Shown: piece after piece, positions 24,367-34,379 of the stretch
How the letters are laid out: every line of letters starts with the position of its first letter
Position numbering within the stretch: position 1 is the first letter of the stretch
Assembly (NCBI RefSeq): GCF_011039075.1
Contig: NZ_JAAKEG010000004.1
Span: 1-64,000 of the forward strand
Source of the DNA: Adlercreutzia sp. ZJ304
GTDB lineage: Bacteria; Actinomycetota; Coriobacteriia; Coriobacteriales; Eggerthellaceae
Direction: 5' to 3'
Length of the DNA: 64,000 nt
The notes under the pieces: model-generated
What the model was told of the DNA's origin: nothing
What the model saw: the letters and a program-made list of their open reading frames with translations, nothing else
Databases searched by the model: none
Program-made: the position numbers and the translations under genes

Positions 24367-25479
24367 GTGCAGATAACAGTAAATTCACAAAAAGACAATA
24401 AAGTATCTGTTAGTGCTACCGTAGAGGCCAAAACAGTAGATTCGTATATTGCAAAGACTTACAAAGATTTTGCAAGGCGTTATAACTTCCCCGGATTTCG
24501 TAAGGGTAAAGCGCCTCGTCCGGTTGTTGATAATGCGCTTGGTCGTGAAGCGGTAATGGCTACCGCCACCGAAAATCTAATAAATGATACGTATCCGCAA
24601 ATAATAGAAGAAGAAAAACTTTATCCTGCCGGTCAGCCCGATTTCGGAAAATCTGACGAAATGATAGTGCAAGGTAGCGATTTTACGTTCGATTTCACTT
24701 TGCCTGTGCGCCCCGAGATAGAACTTACGTCTTACGACGCTTTAGAGATAGAGCTTCCGCAAAGTGGTGCCAGCGAAGCTGAGATAGAAGAGCAGATGAA
24801 GCAGCTGCTAGCACATTATCAACAAGAAGAAGCTACTGAACAGTGGGCTAAAGAAACAATGGGCTTCGAAAGCCTAAACGATATGAAGAAGCAAGTTGCT
24901 CAGTCTATTGAAGATCAGAAAGAGGCAATGCTGCCGCGCCTTAAAGAAAATGCGTGCGTGCTTAAACTGATTGAGCGCGTGGATGCAGACGTTCCGGAAG
25001 GTATGGCAGAGCAGAAAGAATCGCAACTTCTGCAAGATTTCTTCACGCAACTGCAGCGCTCTGGTGCAAGTTTTGATTCCTACCTTATGCAGCAAGGTAT
25101 AGATTCTGACCAATTTAAGGAAGATGTTAAGCGTCAAGCGGAAGACGAAGTTAAGCGCGATATGGCTTTGGATGCTTGGGCGCGTCATGCTGGAATAGAA
25201 GCCACCGATGAAGATGTAAGTCATGAGTTTGAAGTAGCGGCAGGTGAAGGCGCGAAAGACCTTGAAAAAGAATGGCGAGACAGTGGTCGTTTATATCTGA
25301 TTCGCGAAGAACTTGTTCGTTCTAAAGCTATGGAAAACATAATGGATGGCGCTAAGGTAGTTGAGGTTGACTTTGCTAAGCGCGCACAAGAAGCCGAAGC
25401 TGCCAAGAAGGAATCTGAAAAATCAGATGAAAGTGCCAATGCCGAAGCGCAAACCACAGATGAAGAGAGCGCAGAATAG
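24367..25479 (+). CDS. tig: Trigger factor lacking the PPIase domain
   Basis: Trigger factor is the ribosome-bound chaperone at the exit tunnel. The N-terminal ribosome-binding domain is present with the signature NFPGFRKGKAPRPVV (about 40-54). In ordinary trigger factors, about 100 residues of FKBP-type PPIase follow. Here the linker EIEEQMKQLLAHYQQEEA at about 139-156 passes directly into the C-terminal chaperone domain (MGFESLNDMKKQVAQSIEDQ). The product is 370 residues against a usual 420-450, and the frame is intact, so this is a domain loss and not a frameshift. An acidic tail rich in Glu, Ala and Ser ends the protein. The start is GTG with GAAAGGGA 6 bases upstream. It precedes clpP and clpX, the classic tig-clpP-clpX order. 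Confidence 0.93.
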   Translation: MQITVNSQKDNKVSVSATVEAKTVDSYIAKTYKDFARRYNFPGFRKGKAPRPVVDNALGREAVMATATENLINDTYPQIIEEEKLYPAGQPDFGKSDEMIVQGSDFTFDFTLPVRPEIELTSYDALEIELPQSGASEAEIEEQMKQLLAHYQQEEATEQWAKETMGFESLNDMKKQVAQSIEDQKEAMLPRLKENACVLKLIERVDADVPEGMAEQKESQLLQDFFTQLQRSGASFDSYLMQQGIDSDQFKEDVKRQAEDEVKRDMALDAWARHAGIEATDEDVSHEFEVAAGEGAKDLEKEWRDSGRLYLIREELVRSKAMENIMDGAKVVEVDFAKRAQEAEAAKKESEKSDESANAEAQTTDEESAE

Positions 25480-25532
25480 GATCGGCTTGGCTCATATATG
25501 GAGGAAATGCGCAGGCGTTTTTTAGCCTTCGG

Positions 25533-25538
25533 TATAAT
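25533..25538 (+). promoter_or_regulatory. Candidate -10 element for clpP-clpX
   Basis: A perfect TATAAT lies 40 bases before clpP in the tig-clpP gap, suggesting a promoter for clpP in addition to read-through from tig. The -35 region is not recognisable. Confidence 0.4.
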
Positions 25539-25578
25539 GTAGGGCGAGAAAACGAACGCGATCCGAAAGTGAGAAAAA

Positions 25579-26187
25579 ATGGCTATTGAGAGAGTAAATA
25601 ATGCGCTAATTCCGTATGTTATCGAGCAGTCGCCTCGCGGAGAGCGCAGCTACGATATCTACTCAAGATTATTGAATGATCGTATCATCTTTTTGGGTGA
25701 GCAGATTGACGATCATGTTGCAAATTCAGTTGTAGCGCAAATGCTACATCTGGAAAGCGTTGATCCTGATAAGGATATTAGTCTGTACATCAATTCTCCG
25801 GGTGGCAGCGTTACCGCCGGACTAGGTATTTTAGATACGATGAATTTCATTAAGTGTGACGTATCTACTATATGTATTGGCGAGTGTGCATCTATGGCGG
25901 CTGTATTATTGTCGTCCGGCACAAAAGGTAAGCGCTTCTGTCTGCCGAATTCCATGGTTTTAATCCATCAACCTTTAGGCGGCGCACAGGGTCAGCAGAC
26001 TGAAATTGCAATTGTGGCTGATTTCATGTTGAAAACGCGTAAGCGCTTGAATAAGATTCTGTCTGAAAATACCGGTCAGGATATGGAAACCATACAAAAA
26101 GATACCGAGCGCGATAATTACATGACTGCAGAACAGGCTAAGGATTATGGTCTTGTTGACGAAATTATTTTCCATCACGGTCAATAA
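25579..26187 (+). CDS. clpP: ATP-dependent Clp protease proteolytic subunit
   Basis: ClpP forms the barrel-shaped serine protease used by ClpX and ClpC. The 202-residue protein has the catalytic Ser in [14 protein letters not shown] (about 104), His in [13 protein letters not shown] (about 130) and Asp in [12 protein letters not shown] (about 178), plus the [10 protein letters not shown] oxyanion loop. It begins [14 protein letters not shown], with the short propeptide usual in the group. No frame defects. A strong terminator follows, so clpX may have its own promoter or rely on read-through. Confidence 0.97.
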   Translation: MAIERVNNALIPYVIEQSPRGERSYDIYSRLLNDRIIFLGEQIDDHVANSVVAQMLHLESVDPDKDISLYINSPGGSVTAGLGILDTMNFIKCDVSTICIGECASMAAVLLSSGTKGKRFCLPNSMVLIHQPLGGAQGQQTEIAIVADFMLKTRKRLNKILSENTGQDMETIQKDTERDNYMTAEQAKDYGLVDEIIFHHGQ

Positions 26188-26209
26188 GGGCGACAAAATC
26201 CGGTTCATT

Positions 26210-26245
26210 AGCTTGCGTCGGGCAAAACCGGCGCAAGCTTTTTTA
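26210..26245 (+). terminator. Terminator after clpP
   Basis: AGCTTGCG (26210-26217) pairs with CGCAAGCT (26232-26239), extended inside by TCGG/CCGG, followed by a run of six Ts. Strong intrinsic terminator. Confidence 0.85.
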
Positions 26246-26295
26246 TAATAGGCTAGTTTGAATGAGTGCCCACACTTTAGAATAGAGCGAGGAAG

Positions 26296-27702
26296 ATGTC
26301 TGGTAAGAATTACAAGGGTGACTACAACAACGGCAATCCAATGTACTGCGCTTTTTGCGGCAAGGAAGCAAGTGAAGTGCGGTCAATGATAAGCGCTCCA
26401 AATGGGATATGTATATGTGATGAGTGTATTGGGGTTTGTGCAGATGCCATGATGGCTGACATTGGGCTATCGGCGCGGCACTGGGGTGCTGATGTGGATG
26501 ATGCTGCTGTGCGTGGTGCTCATGCTGAGCAGGGGGTACGCATTGAGGTTGGCGAAGATGGTATCTATGAAGAAGGCGCAGAGCCAACTTTGAGTCCGGC
26601 GGAGCTTTTAGGAGACTTGCCTACGCCGCACGAGATACATGCGCGTTTGTCTGAGCATGTGGTGGGTCAAGAGGCAGCTAAGCGGGCACTTTCTGTTGCT
26701 GTCTACAATCATTATAAGCGCATCACCATGGATTTAGAATCCGATGCTGATGATGTTGAAATAGCTAAGAGCAACATAATGCTTTTAGGGCCTACTGGTT
26801 CTGGAAAAACGCTTCTTGCCCAAACGCTGGCTCGCACGTTGAAGGTGCCGTTTGCCATAGCCGATGCCACTACGCTAACTGAAGCGGGGTATGTTGGCGA
26901 AGATGTTGAAAACATATTGCTGAAACTTATAACAGCAGCAGATTTTGATATTCCACGCGCCGAAATAGGCATTATCTATATTGACGAGATAGACAAAATA
27001 GCCCGTAAAGCTGAAAACCTGTCTATTACGCGCGATGTTTCTGGTGAAGGTGTGCAGCAAGCGCTTCTAAAAATTATGGAGGGTTGCGATGCTAGCGTGC
27101 CGCCGCAGGGAGGACGCAAGCATCCTCAGCAAGAACTTATCCCTATCAACACCGACAATATTTTGTTCATATTAGGTGGTGCTTTTGTCGGTTTGTCTGA
27201 CATAGTTGGACAGCGCGTGGGCAAAAGCGGTCTTGGCTTTGCCTCTGAAGTGCCGCAGTCAAAAAAGCAAGCAGAAGCTGAACTTTTGGCACAGGTGCTT
27301 CCCGAAGATCTCAATAAATATGGAATGATTCCTGAATTTGTCGGACGCATACCGGTTATAACCTCTTTAGATGAACTTACAGAAGAAGATTTAGTACGCG
27401 TTCTTACTGAACCGAAAAATGCTTTAGTGAAGCAATATGGACGTATGTTTGAATACGAGGATTCGAAGCTTACTATAGAGCCTGATGCTTTGGAGGCAAT
27501 AGCAAAAGAAGCGGTAGAGCACGGCACTGGCGCTCGTGGATTGCGCAGCATATGTGAGAGAGTGCTAAACGATGTAATGTATGATCTTCCCGAAGTGGAT
27601 GGCAAAACGCGCGTCAATGTGAAGAAAAGCGACATTGTGGGCGATACGTTCCCCCGTATAGAAAAAGTTGGGGAATTGAAAATAGACGACGAATTGGACT
27701 AG
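26296..27702 (+). CDS. clpX: ATP-dependent Clp protease ATPase ClpX
   Basis: ClpX unfolds tagged substrates and passes them to ClpP. The zinc-binding domain at the N-terminus has the four cysteines in YCAFCGKEA and [10 protein letters not shown]. The AAA+ core has Walker A GPTGSGKT (about 166-173), Walker [12 protein letters not shown], the GYVGED pore loop and the RKHPQQE segment. 468 residues is longer than the usual 410-430, because of a spacer at about 55-105 between zinc finger and ATPase ([13 protein letters not shown] onward). The ATG follows GAGGAAG. valS starts 11 bases on. Confidence 0.95.
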   Translation: MSGKNYKGDYNNGNPMYCAFCGKEASEVRSMISAPNGICICDECIGVCADAMMADIGLSARHWGADVDDAAVRGAHAEQGVRIEVGEDGIYEEGAEPTLSPAELLGDLPTPHEIHARLSEHVVGQEAAKRALSVAVYNHYKRITMDLESDADDVEIAKSNIMLLGPTGSGKTLLAQTLARTLKVPFAIADATTLTEAGYVGEDVENILLKLITAADFDIPRAEIGIIYIDEIDKIARKAENLSITRDVSGEGVQQALLKIMEGCDASVPPQGGRKHPQQELIPINTDNILFILGGAFVGLSDIVGQRVGKSGLGFASEVPQSKKQAEAELLAQVLPEDLNKYGMIPEFVGRIPVITSLDELTEEDLVRVLTEPKNALVKQYGRMFEYEDSKLTIEPDALEAIAKEAVEHGTGARGLRSICERVLNDVMYDLPEVDGKTRVNVKKSDIVGDTFPRIEKVGELKIDDELD

Positions 27703-27713
27703 GAGTATTAAGC

Positions 27714-30383
27714 ATGTCGGACGCTGGACTTGCATCTAAAGAGGGCTTTTCAGAGCGTGAAAGACCCATTTTCGAAGCGTGGCGCGATGCGGGATATTTT
27801 TTGCGTAGTGCCGGTTTCGGCGAAATGGCTAACCAGAGCTATACGATAGTAATTCCGCCACCAAATGTTACCGGTGTGCTACATATGGGTCATGCCTTAA
27901 ACGACACTATTCAAGATGCGTGTATTCGACGTGCGCGTATGCAAGGAATGCAGACCCGGTGGATTCTTGGTACCGACCATGCCGGCATTGCTACGCAGAC
28001 TAAAGTAGATAAACACTTAGCTGAACAGGGTATTAATCGCCGCGAAATAGGTCGTGAAGCATTCATTGAGGCTTGCCAAGAATGGCGCTTAGAATACGGT
28101 ACCACTATTGTGAATCAGATAGCCTCTATGGGTTGCAGCTGCGATTATGAGCATGAGCAATTTACAATGAGCCCTGAATTTAGCCGTGCGGTTCGCAAGC
28201 TTTTTGTTGATTGGTACAACGATGGCATTATTTATCGCGGCAAACGTATAGTGAATTGGTGTCCTAGTTGCACGACCGCTATTGCCGATGATGAGGCTGA
28301 ATATGAAGACGAGCATGGCAGTCTTTGGTATTTGCGCTATCCACTAAGCGAGCCTGTTGGCGATATTGAGTATCTTGTGGTGGCTACTACGCGTCCCGAA
28401 ACTATGCTGGGAGATACAGGCGTTGCTGTTAATCCGAAAGACGAGCGCTATAAAGATTTGATTGGAAAGACGGTTGACCTTCCCATAGTTGGTCGCAAAA
28501 TTCCCATTTTTGCCGATTTTTATGTAGATAGCAGTTTTGGTACTGGTGCTGTGAAGACCACCCCTGCGCATGATCCGAATGACTTTGCGATGGGTGAGCG
28601 TGCAGGGCTTGAGCGCATTAATATTTTTGACGAAACAGCGCATGTTGTTGAAGGCTTTGGAAAGTTTAGCGGTATGGATCGCGACGAAGCGCGTGCCGCT
28701 GTTGTGGATGAGTTTGAGCAGTTGGGTTTACTCGACCATATAGAAGAACATGACCACTCTGTTATGCATTGTTATAGATGTCACAATAAGTTGGAGCCTT
28801 GGCTTTCCGAACAATGGTTTGTGGCGGTGGATAAACTGAAAGCTCCGGCTGCGAAAGCGGTTGAAAGTGGTCAAATTCAATTCCACCCCGCACGCTGGTC
28901 GCAGGTTTATCTTGATTGGCTCGAAAATTTGAAGGATTGGTGCATTTCTAGGCAATTGTGGTGGGGGCATCGCATTCCGATGTTTTATTGCGACAAGTGC
29001 GGTTGGAAAGCTGCAAGTGTCGATGATATAGAGGTGTGTCCCGAATGTGGTGCGCCTGTTCGCCAAGATGAAGATGTGCTTGATACGTGGTTTTCGTCGC
29101 AGCTATGGCCATTTGCCACGCAGGGCTGGGGAGATATGGGCAACGATTCTCCAGAGCTTCAAAAGTATTACCCAACGCAGGTTCTTTCTACTGCTAGAGA
29201 CATAATGGGTCTGTGGGTGGCTCGTATGGTAATGGCTTCGGAATACTGTACAGGTAAGATTCCGTTCCAGCATGTAATTATTCATCCTACAGTTATGGGT
29301 GCCGATGGCAAACCTATGAGTAAATCGCGTGGAAACGGCGTAGATCCTGTAGAGTTAATGGCAGACTATGGTGCCGATGGCATGCGATTTGGTCTGCTTA
29401 CACAAGTAACGGGTGCGCAGGCTATGCGCTTCGATCGCCAAAAAATTGAAGGCGCTAGAAACTTTGCTAATAAGGTTCGCAATGCTGCTAGGTTTGTCTT
29501 GATGCATATGGATGGTTTTGTGCCCGGCGAACCGGAACCAGTAAAAGCTGCTGATAAGTGGATACTTTCTAGGTTGGCGCATTTGGCAAAAGCGGTTGAT
29601 GATGCCTATGACGCTTTCGAATTTGGCGAGATGACACGTGAGCTATATGGCTTTTTCTGGAATGAATTTTGCGATTGGTATATAGAGTTTTCAAAGAGCC
29701 GATTGACAGACCAATCCGATCCGGCGGATAAGTTGGCGTGTCAGCGGAATTTGGTGTTTGTGCTAGAACAGGCTATAAGGCTGCTTCATCCGGTTATGCC
29801 GTTTATTACTGAAGAAATATACAAGGAAATTCCGCACGCTTCTGCTGCACCTATGCTTATTGTGTCGGAATGGTCCGATGCTTCTTTGTTAGCAAAGTAT
29901 GCAGATGCGGATGCCGAGCGGGCTGTGCAATTGGTTTGTAATATTGTTGGTGCCGTCCGATCTGCGCGTGCTCGTTACGGCTTGTCACCTAAAACAGAGC
30001 TTAAGGTGTATGTGAAAGCTGCCGATGAAGATTGTGCGCTTATAGAAGGTCAGCGTATGTCGATAGAGTCGCTTGGACACTGCGAAGAACTTGTAGTGGG
30101 TTCTGACGTTGTCAAGCCTAGTGAATCTTCAGCTACTCTATCTTCCGATTTGGAGATTTATACAGTACTTACTGGGCATGTAGATTTCGATGCCGAATGC
30201 AAACGCGTTAAAAAAGAATTGGATAAAGCCGAAGCCGATGCAGAGAAGTTGCGTCGCAAGCTTTCAAATGAAGGCTTTTTGAAGAAGGCTGCTCCAGAAA
30301 TAATAGAGAAAGATCGTAATCATCTTAATGAGTTGGAAGATGTTATCGATAAGTTAAATGCACAGTTAAAGGACATTGCTTGA
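27714..30383 (+). CDS. valS: Valyl-tRNA synthetase
   Basis: Class I synthetase of 889 residues charging tRNA-Val. The HIGH motif appears as PPPNVTGVLHMGHALN (about 44-60), the editing domain (CP1) covers about 170-330 with TTPAHDPNDF, KMSKS appears as PMSKSRGNGVDP (about 528), and a C-terminal coiled coil (about 825-885, KRVKKELDKAEADAEKLRRK) is the tRNA-binding arm. AGGAG lies before the ATG and clpX is 11 bases upstream, so clpX-valS is probably an operon. Confidence 0.96.
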   Translation: MSDAGLASKEGFSERERPIFEAWRDAGYFLRSAGFGEMANQSYTIVIPPPNVTGVLHMGHALNDTIQDACIRRARMQGMQTRWILGTDHAGIATQTKVDKHLAEQGINRREIGREAFIEACQEWRLEYGTTIVNQIASMGCSCDYEHEQFTMSPEFSRAVRKLFVDWYNDGIIYRGKRIVNWCPSCTTAIADDEAEYEDEHGSLWYLRYPLSEPVGDIEYLVVATTRPETMLGDTGVAVNPKDERYKDLIGKTVDLPIVGRKIPIFADFYVDSSFGTGAVKTTPAHDPNDFAMGERAGLERINIFDETAHVVEGFGKFSGMDRDEARAAVVDEFEQLGLLDHIEEHDHSVMHCYRCHNKLEPWLSEQWFVAVDKLKAPAAKAVESGQIQFHPARWSQVYLDWLENLKDWCISRQLWWGHRIPMFYCDKCGWKAASVDDIEVCPECGAPVRQDEDVLDTWFSSQLWPFATQGWGDMGNDSPELQKYYPTQVLSTARDIMGLWVARMVMASEYCTGKIPFQHVIIHPTVMGADGKPMSKSRGNGVDPVELMADYGADGMRFGLLTQVTGAQAMRFDRQKIEGARNFANKVRNAARFVLMHMDGFVPGEPEPVKAADKWILSRLAHLAKAVDDAYDAFEFGEMTRELYGFFWNEFCDWYIEFSKSRLTDQSDPADKLACQRNLVFVLEQAIRLLHPVMPFITEEIYKEIPHASAAPMLIVSEWSDASLLAKYADADAERAVQLVCNIVGAVRSARARYGLSPKTELKVYVKAADEDCALIEGQRMSIESLGHCEELVVGSDVVKPSESSATLSSDLEIYTVLTGHVDFDAECKRVKKELDKAEADAEKLRRKLSNEGFLKKAAPEIIEKDRNHLNELEDVIDKLNAQLKDIA

Positions 30384-30408
30384 GGCAGCTAGGCGAAATA
30401 CATATGTT

Positions 30409-30417
30409 TGCTATAAT
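30409..30417 (+). promoter_or_regulatory. Extended -10 promoter for the zinc-ribbon gene and thrS
   Basis: TGCTATAAT at 30409-30417 is a perfect extended -10 placed 67 bases before the next start. A hairpin TGCGGC-TTCGT-GCCGCA lies in the leader around 30448-30464. The -35 is poor, as often with extended -10 promoters. Confidence 0.6.
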
Positions 30418-30483
30418 CTCTAACGCGCTACAAGTAGTTAGCGTAGTGCGGCTTCGTGCCGCAAAATTAATGGGGGGAGTAGA

Positions 30484-31017
30484 ATGAGCGAATTATTCGC
30501 GCAGCTATGGTCACCGCAAATGCAAACGGCATTTACTGTTGTAATTGTGTTGTTGATTGTGCTTTATGTTCTATCCATTGTGTGGGTAGTGCGCGATGCT
30601 TACATGCGTGGAGTTACTTGGTATGTTTGGGGAATAGTAGCTCTTGTGCCCATCGTTGGTCTAATAGCATATTGCTTAATGCGGCCTCCTATGCTTCAGA
30701 TCGATCGAGATGAACAAGAGCTAGAAGTGGCTTTGAAACAGCGCCAGCTTCTCAAATATGGCGAGTGTGCTACGTGTGGGTATCCGGTCGAGGCGGAATA
30801 CGTTATCTGTCCGAATTGTCATACGCAGTTGAAAAACTTGTGTTCGCATTGCAATCATGCACTCGATCCAGCTTGGACAATATGCCCATACTGCGCCACT
30901 CCAGTTGGAGGCGCTAGATCGTCGCAGTCAAGTTCTAGTTCTACGCGAACACCACGGCGCAGAAGAAATGCTACATCGCCATCTTCGCGCAATCGTTCAT
31001 CGTCTAGTGATAAATAA
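30484..31017 (+). CDS. Membrane protein with double zinc ribbon
   Basis: A 177-residue protein with two hydrophobic segments (about 14-36 and 44-65), then a cytoplasmic part with three CxxC pairs: CATCGYPVEAEYVICPNC, CSHCNHALDPAWTICPYC, an arrangement of two DZANK-type zinc ribbons at about 96-145. It ends in a Ser/Arg-rich tail (RTPRRRRNATS). No enzymatic motif is seen. Such proteins are thought to be scaffolds or sensors, but the function is unknown. The start ATG follows GGGGGGAGTAGA. It has its own promoter and sits 23 bases before thrS, so the two may be cotranscribed. Confidence 0.8.
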   Translation: MSELFAQLWSPQMQTAFTVVIVLLIVLYVLSIVWVVRDAYMRGVTWYVWGIVALVPIVGLIAYCLMRPPMLQIDRDEQELEVALKQRQLLKYGECATCGYPVEAEYVICPNCHTQLKNLCSHCNHALDPAWTICPYCATPVGGARSSQSSSSSTRTPRRRRNATSPSSRNRSSSSDK

Positions 31018-31040
31018 GTTTCAGATAATAGAGGTAGCAT

Positions 31041-32954
31041 ATGATAGTCAATTTACCTGATGGCTCTACAAAAGAGCTAGAAGAAGAGTCCACGGTTTTA
31101 GACGTTGCATCGTCAATTGGTGCAGGGCTTGCTCGTGCAGCTCTTGCCGGCAAGATAGATGGGGTTTTCGCCGATCTTAATTCTGCGGTTGTGCCGGGTT
31201 CAACCGTTGAGATAATTACTGAGAAGTCTCCAGAGGCATTGGGAATAATGCGTCACTCGGCTGCACATGTGATGGCTGAGGCTGTGCAAATTCTATTTCC
31301 GGGCGCACAGATTGGGTTTGGTCCACAAACTGAAGATGGTTTTTTCTACGATTTTGAACTGTCGCATCCGATATCTACTGACGACTTTGCAGCCATAGAA
31401 GAAAAAATGGCAGAGATAATAAAACGTGATGAGCCATTTGTTCGTGAAGTGGTTAGCCGCAGCGAAGCCGAAGCCATTTTTGCCGATCAGCGATTGAAGC
31501 TAGAGCATATTGCCGATCTGCCGGCTGACGAGGAAATAATTGTTTACCGCCACGGAAATTTTGTTGATTTGTGCAGTGGTCCGCATATGCCTTCTGCTGG
31601 AAAGATTGGCGCGTTTAAATTAATGAAGACGGCTGGTGCGTATTGGAAAGGTGATTCGAATCGCGAGATGCTAACACGCATCTATGGCACAGCTTTTTTC
31701 AAGAAGAAAGATTTGGACGAATATTTAGTTCGCCTAGAGGAGGCGGAGAAGCGCGATCACCGTAAGCTAGGGCGTGAACTGGGAATATACACAATGGATC
31801 CGCTAGCTGGTGTTGGTCTTCCGCTATATCTTCCTAAAGGTGCGCGTGTTATACGCACTATGCAGGAGTGGTTGCGTCGCGATTTGTATGCGCGAGGGTA
31901 TGAAGAAGTTATTACTCCACATATCTACAATGCCGATGTATGGAAGATGAGCGGTCACTACGATTTTTACGGCGAGAACATGTATTTCTTCAACATTAAC
32001 GAAGGTACCGATGAAGAACCTCGCCTAAGTGAATATGGCGTAAAGCCGATGAATTGTCCGGGGCATGTAATGCTGTACAAGAGCGAATTGCACTCATATC
32101 GCGATTTGCCCCTTCGCTATTTTGAATTCGGTACTGTGTATCGCCATGAAATGAGCGGCGTTGTGCACGGTCTGTTGCGTGCCCGCGGCTTCACGCAAGA
32201 CGATGCGCATATTTTCTGCACGCGCGATCAGGTTGTTGATGAAGTGTGCTCTATTCTCGATTTGGTAGATCATATAATGACGACCTTTGGCTTTGAATAT
32301 GAGGCAGAAATATCTACTCGCCCAGAGAAGTCGATCGGCTCTGATGATATGTGGGATCATGCGACCGAATCTTTGCGAAAAGCATGCGAGATAAAGAACT
32401 TAACCTACGACATAAACGAAGGCGATGGCGCTTTCTATGGACCTAAGATTGATATCAAGGTGAAAGATGCTATTGGTCGTACATGGCAGTGTTCTACGGT
32501 TCAGATAGATTTTAATCTTCCCGAGCGCTTTGATTTAACTTATAGAGCAGCCGATAATACCGAGCAACGTCCATGGATGCTGCATCGTGCAATTTTCGGA
32601 TCAATTGAGCGCTTCTTGGGCATATTGATAGAGCACTATGCAGGAGCTTTACCGCTTTGGCTTGCACCTGTTCAGGCGGCTGTTATTCCTATTGCTGATA
32701 GGCATAAAGAAGCGGCAGCAGAATTTGCAGGTGAGATAACTGCTCTTGGTGGTCGTGTAGAGCTATACGATCAAAACGAGCCTATGAAAGTAAAAATTGC
32801 AAAGGCTCAGCAGCAAAAGATTCCCTACATGGTCATAATGGGCGACAAGGAAATTGAAGAGCACACAGTGTCTGTTCGCGATAGGTCTGAGGGCGACCAA
32901 GGCGCATGGGCGCGCACGAAATTCCTAGATGTTATACGCGATGCAGCGCTCTAA
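31041..32954 (+). CDS. thrS: Threonyl-tRNA synthetase
   Basis: Class II synthetase of 637 residues. Domains in order: TGS domain (about 1-60, MIVNLPDGSTKELEE), the SAD editing domain with HSAAHVMAEA (about 72-81) and YRHGNFVDLCSGPH (about 170-183), the catalytic core with MNCPGHVMLYK and motif 2 YRHEMSGVVHGLLRARGFTQ, the zinc-site Cys and His residues, and the C-terminal anticodon-binding domain. GAGGT precedes the ATG. The end overlaps the converging antiporter by 4 bases, with no terminator between them. Confidence 0.97.
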   Translation: MIVNLPDGSTKELEEESTVLDVASSIGAGLARAALAGKIDGVFADLNSAVVPGSTVEIITEKSPEALGIMRHSAAHVMAEAVQILFPGAQIGFGPQTEDGFFYDFELSHPISTDDFAAIEEKMAEIIKRDEPFVREVVSRSEAEAIFADQRLKLEHIADLPADEEIIVYRHGNFVDLCSGPHMPSAGKIGAFKLMKTAGAYWKGDSNREMLTRIYGTAFFKKKDLDEYLVRLEEAEKRDHRKLGRELGIYTMDPLAGVGLPLYLPKGARVIRTMQEWLRRDLYARGYEEVITPHIYNADVWKMSGHYDFYGENMYFFNINEGTDEEPRLSEYGVKPMNCPGHVMLYKSELHSYRDLPLRYFEFGTVYRHEMSGVVHGLLRARGFTQDDAHIFCTRDQVVDEVCSILDLVDHIMTTFGFEYEAEISTRPEKSIGSDDMWDHATESLRKACEIKNLTYDINEGDGAFYGPKIDIKVKDAIGRTWQCSTVQIDFNLPERFDLTYRAADNTEQRPWMLHRAIFGSIERFLGILIEHYAGALPLWLAPVQAAVIPIADRHKEAAAEFAGEITALGGRVELYDQNEPMKVKIAKAQQQKIPYMVIMGDKEIEEHTVSVRDRSEGDQGAWARTKFLDVIRDAAL

Positions 32955-34162
32955 TTTTGCTTTTTGCTCGTAGAGCTGCTGTTCTTATCTATAGCGTACA
33001 GTGTAAGAGATGCTAGTAGTGGCATTATCAAAACGGTAATGCCACCTGCTGCCACCAGAAGAGATGCGGTGTCTGTTGTCATAGCACCTGCACCCACAGC
33101 CACATTGGTTACAGCTACTATAAGAGGCAATGCGGTAGTGCAATAAATTGCTACTGTTGCCCGGCTGCGTGTATCTAGGTTTTTTGTGTCTTGTCGTATT
33201 GATAAAGAAACAAAGATAGGCATACCGCGTATAAGCAGCAACATAACTATAAATAGAATCAGAATAAGAGGATGTTCTCCTACGGCACTTGGGTCAATTT
33301 TTGCACCGCTGACTATGAAGAACAGCGGAATGAAAAAGCCATAGCCTATCCCATTTAATTTATGCTCTAGGCTGTTGTTGCCCGCAGGCAGTATAAATCG
33401 TAGTGCAAACCCTGCGGCAAAAGCGCCCAGTACAATATCTAAATCGAATATGGCTGAAAGTGCAACTAAGCCAATAAGCAATATCATAACTGCGCGAACT
33501 GTAAGCTGCGCATTTGTTTCGGCATGGTCGGACATAAGTTTCACAAACGCTTCGCTTTTTTGACGTATGTTAGCCGGTATAACAGCCATTGCAATGGCAA
33601 TAGCTGCAAAAACGACTAGAACTAAAACAGTAACCCAAGTAGATCGTGTAGATAAGATAAATGCTATAGCAAGAATGGGGCATATTTCTCCCCATGTTCC
33701 GTACTCCAGAATAAGTTTCCCAATATTTGTCTGCATTAGGTTGCGCTCTTTTAATATGGGAACTAGCGTTCCGAATGCGGTTGTAGTTAGCGCTATTACA
33801 ACGGCTAGCCATCCAAATTCGTTGCTATGAAAACTGGGAATAAAAATAATTATGGCTACAGCTATGCCAAACGTTACAAGCCATGTGAAAAAGGCGTTCC
33901 GTCCACCCTTGCCTGTTATTTCTTTTGGATTTATTTCGTAGCCTGCTAAAAGGAACAAAAAACCAAGACCTAAGTCGGAAAGTAACGTAATAGCATCGCC
34001 AATCTGTGCAATTCCTAAGACGTGTGGTCCTACAATCATGCCGGCGATAAGTAGAAACACCGTTTCGGGGATTAGTTTTTTAGGTATAGCTGCAGATGCA
34101 ATAGGGCATATGAAAGCGCATATTGATATAGCCAATAAGGTAACAAGTTCCGTTTGTTCCAT
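32951..34162 (-). CDS. CPA2-type cation:proton antiporter (KefB-like)
   Basis: A 403-residue membrane protein with about twelve hydrophobic segments and the CPA2 signatures PETVFLLIAGMIVGPHVLG, LGLGFLFLLAGYEI and the FDLDIVLGAFAAGFALRF segment with the conserved acidic residue. It lacks the RCK/TrkA-N domain of full KefB/C. The family exchanges Na+ or K+ for H+. It converges on thrS and diverges from trxA over a gap of 217 bases. The binding site is weak (AGCGGTAG). Ion specificity cannot be read from the sequence. Confidence 0.85.
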   Translation of the reverse strand: MEQTELVTLLAISICAFICPIASAAIPKKLIPETVFLLIAGMIVGPHVLGIAQIGDAITLLSDLGLGFLFLLAGYEINPKEITGKGGRNAFFTWLVTFGIAVAIIIFIPSFHSNEFGWLAVVIALTTTAFGTLVPILKERNLMQTNIGKLILEYGTWGEICPILAIAFILSTRSTWVTVLVLVVFAAIAIAMAVIPANIRQKSEAFVKLMSDHAETNAQLTVRAVMILLIGLVALSAIFDLDIVLGAFAAGFALRFILPAGNNSLEHKLNGIGYGFFIPLFFIVSGAKIDPSAVGEHPLILILFIVMLLLIRGMPIFVSLSIRQDTKNLDTRSRATVAIYCTTALPLIVAVTNVAVGAGAMTTDTASLLVAAGGITVLIMPLLASLTLYAIDKNSSSTSKKQN

Positions 34163-34379
34163 TTTCTACCGCTCTTACAATCTTCGCATTGAGCTTCGTG
34201 CAATTTGGTACCGGAAAAGAATAGCGCAATAATATGGCTTGCGCTTTAAAGAATGTGCAATATGCTGACGAATTTTTGCGATATGGTTACACATCTTTGT
34301 TTCTCGGTTAGTATTGATGTTCATAACGCAATAATAGTAGTTAGTAAAATAGGTAGTTTGCGAAAGAAGGGTGTTAATT

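Noticed and set aside
24367-25479. Frameshift as the cause of the short trigger factor
   Set aside because: The frame is open throughout and both retained domains join smoothly, so a domain loss is more likely than an error.
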